Origin: Fallopia convolvulus | Taxonomy: Eukaryota > Streptophyta > Magnoliopsida > Caryophyllales > Polygonaceae | Length of the DNA: 64,000 nt | Direction of reading: 5' to 3' | Assembly: GCA_964016875.1 (NCBI GenBank) | Contig: OZ024724.1 | Location: 22,118,200 to 22,182,199, forward strand | The notes under the pieces: generated by a model | The model's database searches: none | Told to the model about the DNA's origin: nothing | What the model saw: the letters and a program-made list of their open reading frames with translations, nothing else | Shown here: in pieces, positions 1 through 11,601 of the stretch | Position numbering within the stretch: position 1 is the first letter of the stretch | Layout: each line of letters starts with the position of its first letter | Made by a program: the position numbers and the translations under genes

Positions 1-600
1 ACTAAATTTTTGAAGGAGATCTTATCTAGGAAGAGGTCAATGTCAGAGTTGACTGGTGTGGTCCGTTCTTTGGAGCTCCATGAGAAGCTTGGCGATCCAG
101 GTAAGTTCGTTATCACTATTGTTATTGTTGCTTATCATTTTAAAGCTCTTTGTGATCTAGGTGCCAACACGAGTCTTCTACCGCTTTCCATTTGGTCCAA
201 AACCAATATGGGACCGTTGGTACCAGTGAAAATGAAGCTTTACATGGAGGATGGATCTTGTGTGAAGCCAACTGGGGTTGTCGATGATTTCCCTATCCAA
301 GTGGGCAAGTTTTTTTCCCCAATGACTTCATTGTCATGGCGATGCCAAAGCACCCAATGGTGCCTATCATCCTTGGTAGGTTGTTCGTAGCCACAACTGG
401 AGCGATAATTGATGTTAGGAAAGGACTCCTAACTTTTGAGATTGGGATGAGGTGGTTAAGTTCCGTTTTAACCCCACCATGAAGGAGACCAATGAAGTTG
501 AGGTGAAAATGCTCTACACACACTCAGATTACATTGAATGTGGGGACCCAATCGAGCAGTTGATTTTGCTGCATCGTTACCAACCCATCCATGCTCATTA
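1..600 (+). pseudogene. Athila-like aspartic protease, broken (unit 1)
   Basis: This is the retroviral-type protease that would cut the gag-pol polyprotein. The active site reads LCDLGANTSLLP near base 147; Athila proteases carry DLGA where other families have D(S/T)GA. The flap-side motif PIILGRLF appears further on, but in another frame, so a small indel near 310 breaks the gene. The reading continues to an acidic linker that stops near 600. The upstream end lies outside the window. Unit 2 has the same frameshift, so the break predates the duplication. Confidence 0.75.
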
Positions 601-769
601 ACGAGGCTACTGGAAGAACGTGATGAATTTCTAGATTCTGCTAGCTCGTTATCGACCCCCTAGCTCATTAACGACCCTATTGGCAGTATGTGACGAGTTC
701 CTAGCTATGGAGGATGTCGACTGCCTGGAGAAATTCTCAAGACGGAGCAAGAGGATCCCATTATCCTTC

Positions 770-2067
770 CATCTAAGCCTACTCTAGATCTTTAGCCACT
801 CCCAGATTCTCTAAGGTACGTATTTCTTAATCCTAACTCTACTTTCCCTGTTATCATCAATGCGAAACTAAATGAGGATGAAGTAGAGAAATTGATTGAA
901 GTGCTTAGGAATTATAGAAAAGCAATTGGTTACTCTCTTGATGACATAAGCGGAATTTCACCTTCTTTGTGCATGCATAGAATATACACAGAGGACAATC
1001 ATAAGCCAACCATAGAACATCAGCGTAGGCTTAACCCTAACATGAAAGAGGTAGTAAAGAAAGAAATCTTGAGAATGCTTGATGCATGGATTATTTTCCC
1101 TATTTCGGATAGCCAATGGGTTAGTCCGATTCATGTTGTCCCTAAGAAATGTGGAATAACTGTGATTGAAAATGAGAAAGGAGAGTTAATCCCTACTATT
1201 TCTGTCTTGCTAATCTTGCTAAAGTGCTTAAACGATGTGAGGAGACCAATCTTTTACTGTGGGAAAAATGTCATTTTATGGTCCAAGATGAAATTGTTTT
1301 GGGACACCTAGTGTCTAAGAGAAGGATTGAGGTAGATAAGGCAAAAATTGAGCTTATTGAAAAAAAACCTCCCCCTTCTTCTGTGAAAGACATTAGGAGT
1401 TTTATAGGACATGCAAGCTTCTACAGGAGATTTATTCAAGATTTTTCTAAGATTGCCAAACCTTTGACTAACCTACTAATGAAAGATGTAGTGTTTGAGT
1501 TATCTCCAAAATGCCTTGAGGCTTTTCACATGTTAAGGGAAGCACTTGTCTCAGATCCTATTATGCAGTCCCCAGATTGGACACTCCCTTTTGAGATCAT
1601 ATGTGAGGCCAGAGACTACATCGTTAGTGCAGTGCTTGGACAACTTAAGGACAGGAGGCTCCACGCCATCTATTATGCGATCAAGACACTTCATGAGGCG
1701 CAGAGTGAGTACACCACGACGGAGAAGGAATTCCTTCCCGTTGTGTTTGCTTTTGAAAAATTCCGTTCTTATTTGGTAGGATCTAAGGTGATTGCTTACA
1801 CTGACAAGGTAGCTGTTTGATTCTTAACGGCTAAGAATGATGCCAATCGTAGGCTACTTCGTTGGATTCTCTTATGGCAGGAATTCTATCATGAGATTAG
1901 AGACAAGAAAGGAGCAGAAAATCTAATAGCCGATCACTTATCTAGACATACAATTAAGCACATCACGAAGACCGACAATGTTGTGTTGATCAATGACTCC
2001 CACCTGGATGAGCACCTCATGCTGAACAAGGTTCAAAGTGCAGTAACAAGGGCCTACCGACCCAACT
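770..2067 (+). pseudogene. Athila-like reverse transcriptase / RNase H, internally deleted (unit 1)
   Basis: The RT start is clear: VVKKEILRMLDAWIIFPISD and WVSPIHVVPKK are the Athila N-terminal RT block. About 103 codons are then missing at 1203, removing the region with the catalytic FMDDF motif that unit 2 keeps. Sequence resumes with the thumb and connection (RGIEVDKAKIE-like, SFIGHASFYRRF) and RNase H (AIKTLHEAQSEYTTTEKEF). A TGA at 1818 interrupts RNase H before the histidine-box region ADHLSRH. The gene cannot make an active polymerase. Confidence 0.8.
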
Positions 2068-2076
2068 AGGTCGGTA
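2055..2076. repeat. Perfect 8-bp inverted repeat TACCGACC / GGTCGGTA
   Basis: The arms TACCGACC (2055-2062) and GGTCGGTA (2069-2076) are perfect inverted repeats with a 6-base loop. They lie between the RNase H and integrase regions. The same words recur through this element (for example at 2095, 3735-3771 and 5477-5665), so this is one member of a dispersed palindromic family. Confidence 0.75.
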
Positions 2077-2215
2077 ACGACCCACTCGTATTAGGTAACG
2101 ACCCCTTCTCTAGAAGGCTTCGGTGAGTTTTCTTTCTTTAACTCGGTACTTTCTAGTGAAGATCTCTTCTTAAACCCTTCTTCTACTTCTCTTCACTCTA
2201 TACATGCTATTAGAG

Positions 2216-3507
2216 GGTCAAAGACCCCTTGGTTTGTGGATTTTTCTAACTATATTGTAGGAGGCGTGATTCCCAAGGTTTTGCCTTCGTATGCGAAAAA
2301 GAAGTTCCTCCATGACGTCAAGCAATATTATTGGGATTACCCTTACTTATTAAAGCAAGGGAGTGACCACATCTTTAGATGTTGTGTACCGGATGATGAG
2401 ATATAGAGTGTGATTTGTCATTGTCACATTCTTCCAACGGGAGGCCATGCAAAGGGATTCAAGATCACGGCGAAGATCCTTCAAAGTGGTCTGTATTGGC
2501 CGACTCTCTTCAAGGATGTACATGAGTTCGTGGTAGATTATGATGAGTGCCAATGATCGGGGAATATTACTTGGAGACATGAGAATCCGCTAATATGGAT
2601 CCTAGAGGTTGAACTTTTTGACATTTGGGGAATTGACTTTATGAGACCGTTCGCTTAATCAGGGCCCTATAAGTACATCCTGGTGGCGGTGGATTATGTC
2701 CCTAAGTGGGAGGAAGCTATAGCCACATAGACCAATGATGCAAGAATTGTGGCTAAATTTATGAAAACAAACATTTTCCCTAGGTTGGGAGTGCCACGAG
2801 TTCTTATCAGTGCTGGAGGATCACACATCATAGAGAGGAGCTTTGAAGCTCTTTTGGTTAAGTATGGGGTATCTCTTAAGGTGGAAACCTTACCATCCCC
2901 AAACTAGTGGGCAATTGGAGGTTTCTAACAGGAAAATCAAGAGCATCTTGGAGAAGATAGTCTCCCGCTTAAGGTAGGATTGGTCATAATATCTAGATGA
3001 CACTCTATGGGATTATAGGATGGCGTACAAGACGCCCTTGTACACCACTCTCTAAAACCTAGTTTATGGTAAGTCTTTCCATTTGCCTGTCGAGCTTGAG
3101 CACAAGGCATTGTGGGATCTCAAGGAGCTCAACATGAATCTCGATGAGGCCAGAGCAAAGCGATTTATGGACCTACAAGAGCTAGAGGAGTTGAGGCTAA
3201 GGGTGTATGAGAACGCCGAAAAATACAAGGAGCGCACCAAGAAGTGGCATGACAAGAAACTCATTCCAAAGACCTACGAGGTAGGCAACAATGTACTTCT
3301 CTTTAACTCTAGAATCGACTTATTTCCAGGGAAATTGAGATCAAGATGGAGTGGGCCATTTGTGGTCCACAACATGGAGCGGTGGATCTAATTGATAATA
3401 GAGGAGCCACCTTCAAAGTTAATGGCCATCGATTGAATAAGTATTATGCTAGAGCTGAACCGGACGAGGAAATTAGAACCACTTGGGCTTTTGACTTCTT
3501 CAGATAA
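2216..3507 (+). pseudogene. Athila-like integrase, broken (unit 1)
   Basis: This is integrase, which would insert the cDNA copy into the host genome. Visible parts are the N-terminal zinc-binding region (GGHAKGFKITAKILQSGLYWPT), the core with GIDFMRPF for the first catalytic Asp, and SAGGSH where the family has SDGGSH. The second catalytic Asp is therefore Ala here; unit 2 keeps Asp. The first Cys of the C-x2-C pair is Tyr in both units. Several TAG/TAA stops and frameshifts follow. The C-terminal part (RTKKWHDKK, LRSRWSGPFVV) is readable at 3083-3391, and the natural stop is at 3505-3507. Confidence 0.8.
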
Positions 3508-4496
3508 AGCCAAGGTACGTCTCGTCAAGCTATTGACGTTAAAAGTAGCGCTTACGAGAGGCAACCTGCCTTAGTTAGTTAGATCTTTTTGCTAGCTTTC
3601 TTTTGACTTTCTTTTTTGGTAGTTAGTGTAGTCGGGATGGATCTTTTTATGAGTGAGTCAGTTACTAAAAGTTGATGAAGACGAGAATCGGTACCAAAAG
3701 CCAATACAACAAAAAAAATTGGCGTACAGGAAGTGGGTCGGTAACGACACCCCTAGCGTCGGTACCGACCCTGTGTAGAAAATCCGAAAAAATCGAGTGT
3801 CGAACAGGTACGTGCTTTTCCCCTCTTTTCTTTTCTTTTCAACCCTAGATCCCCTTTTCCTTCTACCTAATCGATATTGAACCGCGCACACACCTCTCCC
3901 TTACCCTCTCTCTCGCCCTCGCCCGAGCCACACGTGTGCCGCACCGTCGACCACTTGTCGCACCACCTGCTGCACTACTGCTCAGTTCATGCCCTTTTTG
4001 AAGTGATTCAAGCCTCGTTACAATCCTCGGTCGAGGCCCGGTCGAGCACCCATTGACCCTTGTTCGATTTACCTCGTTACAAGCCTCGTTACCGTCCTAA
4101 TCTTCACTTTTTTTCTTCCTTTCTTCGGATTTTCGGTATGATTTCTAACCCTTAATCTATTCATTAGAATTAATTGTGATTATTTGGTGGATTGGGTTCG
4201 ATTGCACATCTAGGTCTAAATTAAGGTAGAAAATTTCATGGGTAGATCTTGTCAATATTCTTGTGAACTGGTGATGTTTTAGGATGAGAATTTGATATCT
4301 ATGTCCAGAATGATTAGTTTCAATTCTCGGGCATGATTTATCTTGTTCTTGACATGGCTTGATTTGCACCTAGTTGAGGCTATTTTATGTTTATGAAGGG
4401 TTGTTTTTTCGAAATAAGTGTGGGGTTTGGGTGATTTGTGTGTTGATTGTGGTTGTAGTGGATTGTATTTGTTCTTTTTTGTCTTTGTGCAGGACA
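3508..4496 (+). other. Untranslated region between integrase and ORF3 of the Athila-like element (unit 1)
   Basis: No coding is seen. Just after the pol stop (about 3522-3570) is a motif also found after the gag-protease stop of element D: GTCAAGCTA, TTGAC, then a GCTT and GAGAGGCAAC block. A palindromic cassette sits at 3735-3771. The region ends with a pyrimidine-rich stretch and TTTGTGCAG directly before ORF3, which looks like a splice acceptor, as expected if ORF3 is made from a spliced RNA. Unit 2 lacks 241 bp of this region (3815-4055). Confidence 0.6.
3735..3771. repeat. Palindromic cassette, GTCGGTACCGAC type
   Basis: The outer arms GGGTCGGTA and TACCGACCC are perfect inverted repeats 37 bp end to end, and the 3' arm contains the palindrome GTCGGTACCGAC. 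A copy is at 17801-17837. The layout parallels the cassette of element D although the sequence differs. Confidence 0.7.
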
Positions 4497-6080
4497 ATGT
4501 CTAGTAGGACAAGCAAGAAATCTAGGGCTTCATCTAGCCAAAGGCTAGACAATGTGAAGATCCATGAAAAGGATGAGTTAGCTGAGTACAACCGACTTGT
4601 TGAGGGGAGGCACAAGATGAGATGGTACTCCAAGGATAATGGAGAGATATTCGGGATTCATACTCATATTGTTGAGGCATTTTCTTATGTAGGTGATGAG
4701 TGTTTGTTGGAGGCTTCTGATCGCCATTATCCAACATTGATGGTTGAGTTCATGACTATTTTTAACGCCGCTGACATTGATTCACCTACTTTTAATGGCT
4801 TGATCGAGTTTGAGTTGGGGAACCAACATGATGAGGTTACTTTGGAGGGCTTCAATGCTCTGTTGGGGTTCCCCAACCCCACTAAGGAGTATGACATAGG
4901 GTGATTTTGAGCTTCAGAAGACATGGGGATACATCACAAGTCAGCTCGTTCCTCTACCGCTGCATTACCTGGCAAGGAGATTGCTAGTCTAATTTTCCAA
5001 ATCATTCTAAGGATTTTGGTCTGCACAATTTGGGCGAAGAAAGAGCTCCCAAGGCCTTGAGGAGAGAGCTGGCTTGCTTGAGGAGCATCCTTTTCCAGGT
5101 TCAACATCCCATGAAACTGTGATAAGAGTGGCTTCAGCACATCAATGACTATAGGAAGCTTTCTGATGAGATGTGGGATGGTGGTATGGTGGCTCGGCTC
5201 GCCAATTCCCTTGGAGTTGATTTGGCGAGATACTCTTCTCACCCTCACCTCAGTTTATTGATGCTAACTACTTGCTTCAAGCGAAGATCCAACAAAAGAA
5301 GGGGCGTTCTTACTAGGGTATTTACAAAGAGCATGAAGTGGCTCTGACAACGGAGAGGGTGGACCTCCTTCATTTGACGAACTAGTACGACACATGGTCC
5401 TTGGTGCCCTATCTGCTGATGATAAGACCAAACACCGACCCCAACTTGCATCGGAGAGCTCCTCGTTACCCCACTACACCTGTTGGTAACGACCCCAAAA
5501 GCCACGATAACGACCCCTCTGCAACACCCAAGTATACCTCTGCACCCTTCGGTATCGACCCTTCTAGTCCTCTACCTTCGGTACTGACCACTCAGTGCCC
5601 CCTCACTACTCTTCTTGAAACTTCGGTACTGACCCCAATGGGTTCGGTAATGACCACCCAGTGCCGCATCCCTTTGCTTAAGGTCAATTTAGTTACGATC
5701 CACATGGGTTCGTTAACGACCCTCCAGTGATGCATAACGAGTAGGTCATTCTTGCCCCGGATGTGTTTGGAGGATTTCGGAGTGACACGCAGTATTATAG
5801 AGAGGAGGCGCCCCATAGAGGTTGTCGGTCTTACGTTGGAGGAGTGAGCACCAGTAGATCTGATCCACCACTGCCTTATTATGAGGATCTATGTGCTCGG
5901 ATGAGTATGCTGGAAAATTGTCAGTAGAGGCTACATGATGATATTCTAGCGCTCCGTCAAGACTTTGATGCACAACGGGTGATTGACAACCAGCGCAGGA
6001 ACACGGCGGCGGCTTCTGTGCAGTGGATGACGGATATGTATCCAGACAACCCTTTCTATCCTCCACAACCTCCTCAATGA
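4497..6080 (+). pseudogene. Athila ORF3 / ATHILA ORF-1-like protein, broken (unit 1)
   Basis: The frame opens at an ATG just after a splice-acceptor-like TTTGTGCAG. The N-terminal part is basic and Ser-rich, followed by a region aligned with D's better preserved ORF3: a HYPTL motif, a LGNQHDEVTLEGFNALLGFP block, then many frame changes. The C-terminal end (YPDNPFYPPQPPQ, stop at 6078-6080) matches the end of the D protein (RRDNPFD). In Athila elements the gene in this position is called env-like, but no signal peptide or membrane segment is seen here. 5420-5730 is packed with GGTAACGACCC-type repeats, part of which (283 bp) is missing in unit 2. Confidence 0.65.
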
Positions 6081-6271
6081 TCGATGATTTCGACAGCTTG
6101 AAGTTTGTTTTATGAGTTCCTTTTTCTTCTCCCTTTTTATTTTTATGTATTTTTCAGTGAGGACACCTTTTGTTTAAAGTATGGGGTGTGGGAAAAAGGA
6201 AACTCTGTTTTTGTGTTTTTATGTCTTTCTTTGTGTTGTTAGTTTTTTCGGATGGATTATGCTTCACTTAG
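6081..6271 (+). other. 3' end of Athila-like element with polypurine-like tract (unit 1)
   Basis: AGTATGGGGTGTGGG followed by an A/G run at about 6178-6203 looks like a polypurine tract, and TGAGGACA with TTTAAAGTATGGGG matches the sequence before the polypurine tracts of D and E. The LTR start inferred by similarity to E lies about 80 bp further on, at 6272, so the spacing is unusual. Confidence 0.5.
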
Positions 6272-6282
6272 TGATAGCTTGC

Positions 6283-7003
6283 TGTTGAAACCCGATATAA
6301 TACGCGCTATAAACGGGATTATAAAAATACTAACTCTCGAGAATTCGTACAACCAAACGGTTTTCGTACGTGGATTATTCCTCCTCCCACCCTTCAGCTG
6401 ATTGATTTTGTACTCTTTACAAATACAGGCTTTAGACTTTATACCATAAATAGCGCGATCTCACTCAGAGATCAAACACGTCGAGCTTTGGCAAACGAGA
6501 TAGTTCTTGAGCCAGAGGGGATTTTCGACCATCTTCTTGTACTTGATCTCCCTTTATATATAGTGTTTTGCCTTTGAGAATTTATAACATATGTTGATGT
6601 AGGACGCTCAAATACCCGAAAGTACCGAATGAAATCTAAGCATGAGGTGGCGACCTCAATTTTAATCAAACATTAGAGTGCAATCGAGATTTTTGTCCAT
6701 GCATACGTGAGTAACTTTGCATGGCAAAGCATGCATCTGGGCTTCTCGAGCATGTGTGAAATTTGGCCAAGTCTCATGGGCCAAGCCCACTAAATTAATT
6801 AGCTCTTCCTAGCCAAACAATTGTCTTGTCTCCACCCATTCCATACGTTTGACTCTCTTGTAGTTTGCAAGCAATCATACATATATTTTAGTGGGCCATC
6901 TTAGCATAAAATGTGAATGTGTTTAGATGCGTGTATGCAACACAACATTATATCTTATCTTACTTAAATACTAATTTGCCATTGGTTATTTCGCGCACCA
7001 TCA
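6283..7003 (+). repeat. LARD 5' LTR (unit 1)
   Basis: 721 bp, TG...CA ends. A TATATATA box is at 6555-6562 in CTTTATATATAG. The strand is assigned from this box. Small substitutions separate it from the 3' LTR, so the insertion is not recent. Confidence 0.85.
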
Positions 7004-7138
7004 CAACCCCTTGGCCCGGTGTCCTCGTTCGATGAGGAGAACGAGACAATAAACAGGTGTGCATGCTTTATCGATTTACAACTTGTGCAACACAATCTAA
7101 ACTCGAGATTAGGTGGAGTTTGCGCACTTTTCGAGAGT

Positions 7139-7460
7139 TGGGACCTCGTCCCTTTAGAGAGTTAGTGAACCTCGTTCGCTTAGTGAGTTAGGTCCCTGTC
7201 CTTTGAGGGTAAGCGAACCTCGTTTGCTTAGAGAGTTAGGACCTCGTTCTGTGGAGAGTTAGCGAACCTTGTTCGCTTAGAGAGTTAGGACCTCGTCCTT
7301 CGAGAGTTAGCGAACCTCGTTCGCTTAGAGAGTTAGGACCTCGTCCTTCGAGAGTAAGCGAACCTCGTTCGCTTAGAGAGTTAGGACCTCATCCTTTAGA
7401 TTGTCAAGACCTCGTCTTTTAGACTGTCGAACCTCGTTCTTTAGGTTTAGCGAACCTCAT
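7139..7460. repeat. 48-bp hairpin array in LARD leader (unit 1)
   Basis: About six units of roughly 48 bp. Each unit holds two inverted repeats with the same CTC loop. The first is GGGAC/GTCCC, AGGAC/GTCCT or AAGAC/GTCTT; the second is GCGAAC/GTTCGC, extending to a 9-bp stem TAAGCGAAC/GTTCGCTTA at some units. Stem bases change in matching pairs between units. No reading frame is maintained. A copy is at 20680-21010 in unit 2. Confidence 0.85.
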
Positions 7461-7478
7461 TCGCTTAGAGAGTTTTCG

Positions 7479-7960
7479 ACCCCAAGGGGGAAGCGAGGGG
7501 TGGATTAGCGCACTTAGAACCGAGAGTTTCCAACCCCATGCGGGAAGTGAGGGGTGGATTAATGCACTTTGAACCGAGAGTTTCAAACCCCAAGCGGGAA
7601 GCGAGGGGTGGATTAGCGCACTTAGAACCGAGAGATTCCAACCCCAAGCGGGAAGCGAGGGGTGGATTAGCGCACTTAGAACCAAGAGTTTTCAACCCCA
7701 AGCGGGAAGCGAGGGGTGGATTAGTGCACTTAGACCCGAGAGTTTCCAATCCCGAGCGGGAAGTAAGTGGTGGATTAGCGCACTTTAGAACCGAGAGTTT
7801 CCAACCCCAAGCGTGAAGTGAGGGGTGGATTAGCGCACTTAGAACCGAGAGTTTCCAACCCCAAGTGGGAAGCGAGGGGTGAATTAGCGCACTTAGAACC
7901 GAGAGTTTCCAACCCCAAGCGGGAAGCGAGGGGTGGATTGGCACACTTTAGAACCGAGGT
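7479..7960. repeat. 54-bp minisatellite, 9 copies (unit 1)
   Basis: The consensus unit carries CCAACCCCAAGCGGGAAGCG, then AGGGGTGGATTAGCGCACTT, then AGAACCGAGAGTTT. Each unit has inverted ACCCC and GGGGT 13 bases apart. Because 54 is a multiple of three, several frames stay open by default; this is not evidence of a protein. Unit 2 has 26 copies. Confidence 0.92.
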
Positions 7961-9611
7961 TGTGGGCAATAAACATATACACACCACGAATGTGATGAGT
8001 TTTGCATGGACATGATGTGCCAATCCCACATATCAAGGGAGGCATCAACTTTTGTCAAATGGGCCTAATCAAGAGATTGCTTATTTGAAGCCCAACATTC
8101 GGCCCATTTGCACCTCACCCAACCCACTTGAGTAATTGCCATCTTATCACATGATCAAGAGCTTGCATTACATTTGCATGTATACGACACTTTTCATGCC
8201 AACCACGCAGGCATATACGAGTTTTCATGCATAATTTAATTATGAATGACTAACCAACCATACATAGTTAATTAAATGAGTTTGAGGCTTACCTACTTCC
8301 GCAGTTATCAACGTGTGATTTTTGGAACGGGGCTATAATTTTTATGTTATTGACCTGGCCTCCGCGTGCGCCCCATGCCACGCATGTGCGTAGATATCGC
8401 ATGCTTTGAAGATGAAGGCGAACGAGACTAGTCCTCTAGCTTATGTAATACCATGCCAAGGAAAACCATGTTTGTTTGCCTTTTCCCCTAATATCACGCA
8501 CACTGCCAAGTTAAGGCAGCACCGAGGCGAGCGCCGAAGGAGAAGTGGCGCTAGAAAATCCACGAGGTTTGGTCGCACATCAAGAAGGCGAGGTCTGGCC
8601 AAATGGCAAGATGGTGGGGTCAAATCGATCCCGCGCCGACAGTATCCACAATGCGCCTCGCCACTTGGAGTTGCACACGAAAAACGTGGCGCTCGGCCTC
8701 GGAAAGTTGGCCGAGATGCCTGACCGTGGAGATTGACCGTGGAAAGAGCGAGATGTTGCGCCCGAGACGGCGTCCAACGAGACCACCGCACCGAGCGCCG
8801 GGTGCGGGGTGAAGGACACCATGGAGAAAGGAGCCCACCACTTGGCTACTCATGCACGAGAGGCCATGGATGATAGCATGGACATGCGATCAATGCCGAG
8901 CGGGGTCGAACATCGATGTCTCTTGGCGACATGTACCTCGCAAATCCACCATCCATATATGCCTATATGCCAAGGAGAAAGCACGTGCACATTTCATTGG
9001 GCCAACGAAGGTGCCGAGGTGCCAAGGAAGCAATATCACACAAGGAGGAGGCCATGGAAACACCATGCGTTTGCCATGCCAGCTAGCCTTTGAAAAAGAC
9101 CTCGCATGATTGCCTTTCGAAAGATCTCGCAGGCCGGCCTCGCTCAGAAGGGCCCGTTTGTTTTAAAGGAGCGCATTGCCGCCTTACGTGAAAGTCGGTC
9201 GAGGCGCGCATCGGCGTCCAACCCCAAGCCATGGCCGAACTTAGGCACGACGGGGAAGCCTTCATGAAGATCACTAATTTTAGCCTTCCCCTCGTTGACT
9301 TATGCCATAACCTCCCCCATTGTCAGAGCCGCCTGCAAAGAAGACCACGGTGTTTGTCCTCGAACGCCTGGCCAACCTCGCATGTTCGCCCAATCTCTCC
9401 ATGCATGTTTGGCCAACCTTGCCTCTCACACCGACATGACCTCGGCCACGCATTACAAAAGACCCCGCTTGCCTTCCTTTTGGATGAACGTTGCCTCGCT
9501 AGCTAATTAATATAACTAGTCCTCGCACATTAAACTTGGGGAGGGGACGCGGCCTGATTTTTACCCAAGAGTAGGACGGTTAGGGAGAGATGCTTCCACA
9601 GACGGCGCTAG
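7961..9611. other. LARD internal GC-rich segment, no recognised gene (unit 1)
   Basis: Both strands and all frames hold only short overlapping open frames with no gag, protease, RT or integrase motif. The 8480-9480 part is CG-rich against AT-rich surroundings. A purine-rich GGGGAGGGGACGCGG at 9538-9552 may be an old polypurine tract, but it sits about 60 bp before the 3' LTR. Confidence 0.6.
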
Positions 9612-10332
9612 TGTTGAAACCCGATATAACACGCGCTATAAACGGGATTATAAAAATACTAACTCTTGGGAATTCGTACAACCAAACGGTTTTCGTACAT
9701 GGATTATTCCTCCTCCCCGCCCTTCAACTGATTGTTTTTCTACTCTTTACAAATAAAGCCTTTAGACTTTATACCGTAAATAGCGCGATCTCACTCGGAG
9801 ATCAAACACGTCGAGCTTTGGCAAACGAGATAGTTCTCGAGCCAAAGAGGATTTTTGACCATCTTATTGTAATTGATCTCCCTTTATATATAGTGTTTTG
9901 CCTTTGAGAATTTATAACATATGTCGATGTGGGACGCTCAAATACCCGAAAGTACGAATGAAATCTAGGCATGAGGTGGTGACCTCAATTTTAATCAAAC
10001 ATTAGAGTGAAATCAAGATTCTTGCCCATGCATACGTGAGTAACTTTGCATGGCAAAGCAAGCATCCGGGCTTCTCGAGTATGTGTGAAATTTGGCCAAG
10101 TCTCATGGGCCAAGCCCATTCAATTAATTAGCTCCTCCCAGCCATACAATTGTCTTGTCTCCACGCATTCCTTACGTTTGACTCTCTTGTAGTTTGCAAG
10201 CAATCATACATATATTTTAGTGGGCCATCTTAGCATAAAATGTGAATGTGTTTAGATGCGTGTATGCAACGCAACATTTTATCTTTTCTTACTTAAATAC
10301 TAATTTGCCATTGGTTATTTCGCGTACCATCA
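9612..10332 (+). repeat. LARD 3' LTR (unit 1)
   Basis: 721 bp, same ends as the 5' LTR, followed by the TSD copy CTTGC at 10333-10337. Confidence 0.85.
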
Positions 10333-11601
10333 CTTGCATTTAGGGATAGCTTAGGATGCATGTTTTATGTTTGTTTGACATAGGTTTAGCTTAGTTTTAG
10401 TTTAGTTTTTAGGATTTAGCGTTGTTGGGTAGATTGCGCTTATTTTGTTTGGTTTTGCAGTTCTTTAGGCAAACAAGCATGGACGAGACGGATCTTAGAT
10501 CATTATGGTGGATTATGATGATTAAGATGAAGCTTAGAGTGGAACAAGTGAAGATTAGAAGAGCTAAGCCCAAGAGGTTGTGGGAAAAGAACGCCTAAAT
10601 CTGGGTGAGGCATTGGAGTTGTTGTTTCGACACCTCTATCTTGTAATACTTGGTTTGGGAGTTATATTGGTCTGATGAAGTTGGTTTTGTTATCATTGGA
10701 AATCTAATTCAAAGCTCCACAATTCATCTTTTTACTCTAAGTCGATATTTCAACTCGAAGGGGGTAAAATAGCCTTTGATGTGTCATTTAAATCCTGAAC
10801 CGAGAGGAAAAGCGTTGGATGGGTAGGAAAAGTGCGCACCAAGCCGAGCAATTCCAACAGAATTTAAAAGCGCGAGATAGACACTAGTTGCGCGCCCACG
10901 CTTTTATAGGACAAGTCGCGCTTTTTGGCATTTCGCATGAGGTTTATAACTGACTTCGTGGGCTTCATGTTTGGCTAGTCTTATGTTATTTTTGGATAGT
11001 ATGACATTGGGATATTCTCTATCTTTAGTTGTGAGAGATACTTAAACACTTTTTAGTTCTCTCTTTCATAACTTAGAACATAATTTGGAGGCTAGGGTTT
11101 GTTTTTGATTGAGTTTTCTCCTAAGAGGCAACCTTTGAACCTTTTGTAAGTTTTCTTAATTCAATCATGCATTGCTAAACTCCTTTGTGTTGGACTAGTT
11201 ATTGAAATCATAGATTGCATATTATTGTGAGGTTTGATTGATTCTCAACAATCCGGATAGGTTTTATTCTATGTGCTTAATTGAATCAAAGTTTATCTAG
11301 GGTTTTGTTAGATTGGCCACCTAATAGAATTTCTAGGTTAATTACAACTAATCTGATTAAGTCACGTTTGGGAGTGATTAGATAAAGTAGAAACTATAAC
11401 CCCTTCGAGCTATTTAGTTGTAGAAGGGAATAAAACCACAAATAACTCGATTAGTTGTTTGCATCAAGTATTGTTTCTATCGATACTTTAAACTTAAAGC
11501 TGTCGTTTAATTCAATCTAGGCGTTGTTCTAGGTTGTTAGATGATTAGGGTTGTTCAGACTGTTAGCTCTTTCAACTAAATATACAGTTCTGGATAATAA
11601 T

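Larger units (their letters stand above)
6278..10337. mobile_element. LARD-type non-autonomous LTR retrotransposon with TSD CTTGC (unit 1)
   Basis: Two LTRs of 721 bp (6283-7003 and 9612-10332) start TGTTGAAACCC and end ACCATCA. They are flanked by CTTGC at 6278-6282 and 10333-10337. The 2.6 kb between them shows no gag or pol similarity in any frame. It instead holds a hairpin array, a 54-bp minisatellite and a GC-rich segment. Large LTRs with a non-coding interior fit the LARD class. I could not match the sequence after the 5' LTR to a tRNA I know, so the primer site is unassigned, as is the strand. Confidence 0.85.
6272..11601 (+). mobile_element. 3' LTR of Athila-like element, split by a LARD (unit 1)
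   Basis: The LTR start TGATAGCTTGC (6272-6282) is interrupted by the LARD and resumes at 10338. Joined, it parallels the LTR starts at 38837 and 63954 (TAGCTTGCAT, then AGGATGCATGTTT). It continues through 10338-11601 with words shared with 38837-39240, such as CATTGGAGTTG and TTCGACACCT. It ends where an LTR of family C begins with TGATGTGAC at 11602. No coding capacity is seen in 10338-11601. Confidence 0.6.

Noticed and set aside
7465..7944. Open frames of about 160 codons with an 18-residue repeat (minus strand), and relatives at 20976-22492
   Set aside because: They arise because the minisatellite unit is 54 bp, a multiple of three. The frames are open on both strands and in several phases, and no start or promoter stands out.
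8406..9109. Several overlapping frames of 60-116 codons in the LARD interior, also in unit 2
   Set aside because: They overlap on both strands in GC-rich DNA with no known motif. Presence in both units means little because the units are duplicates.
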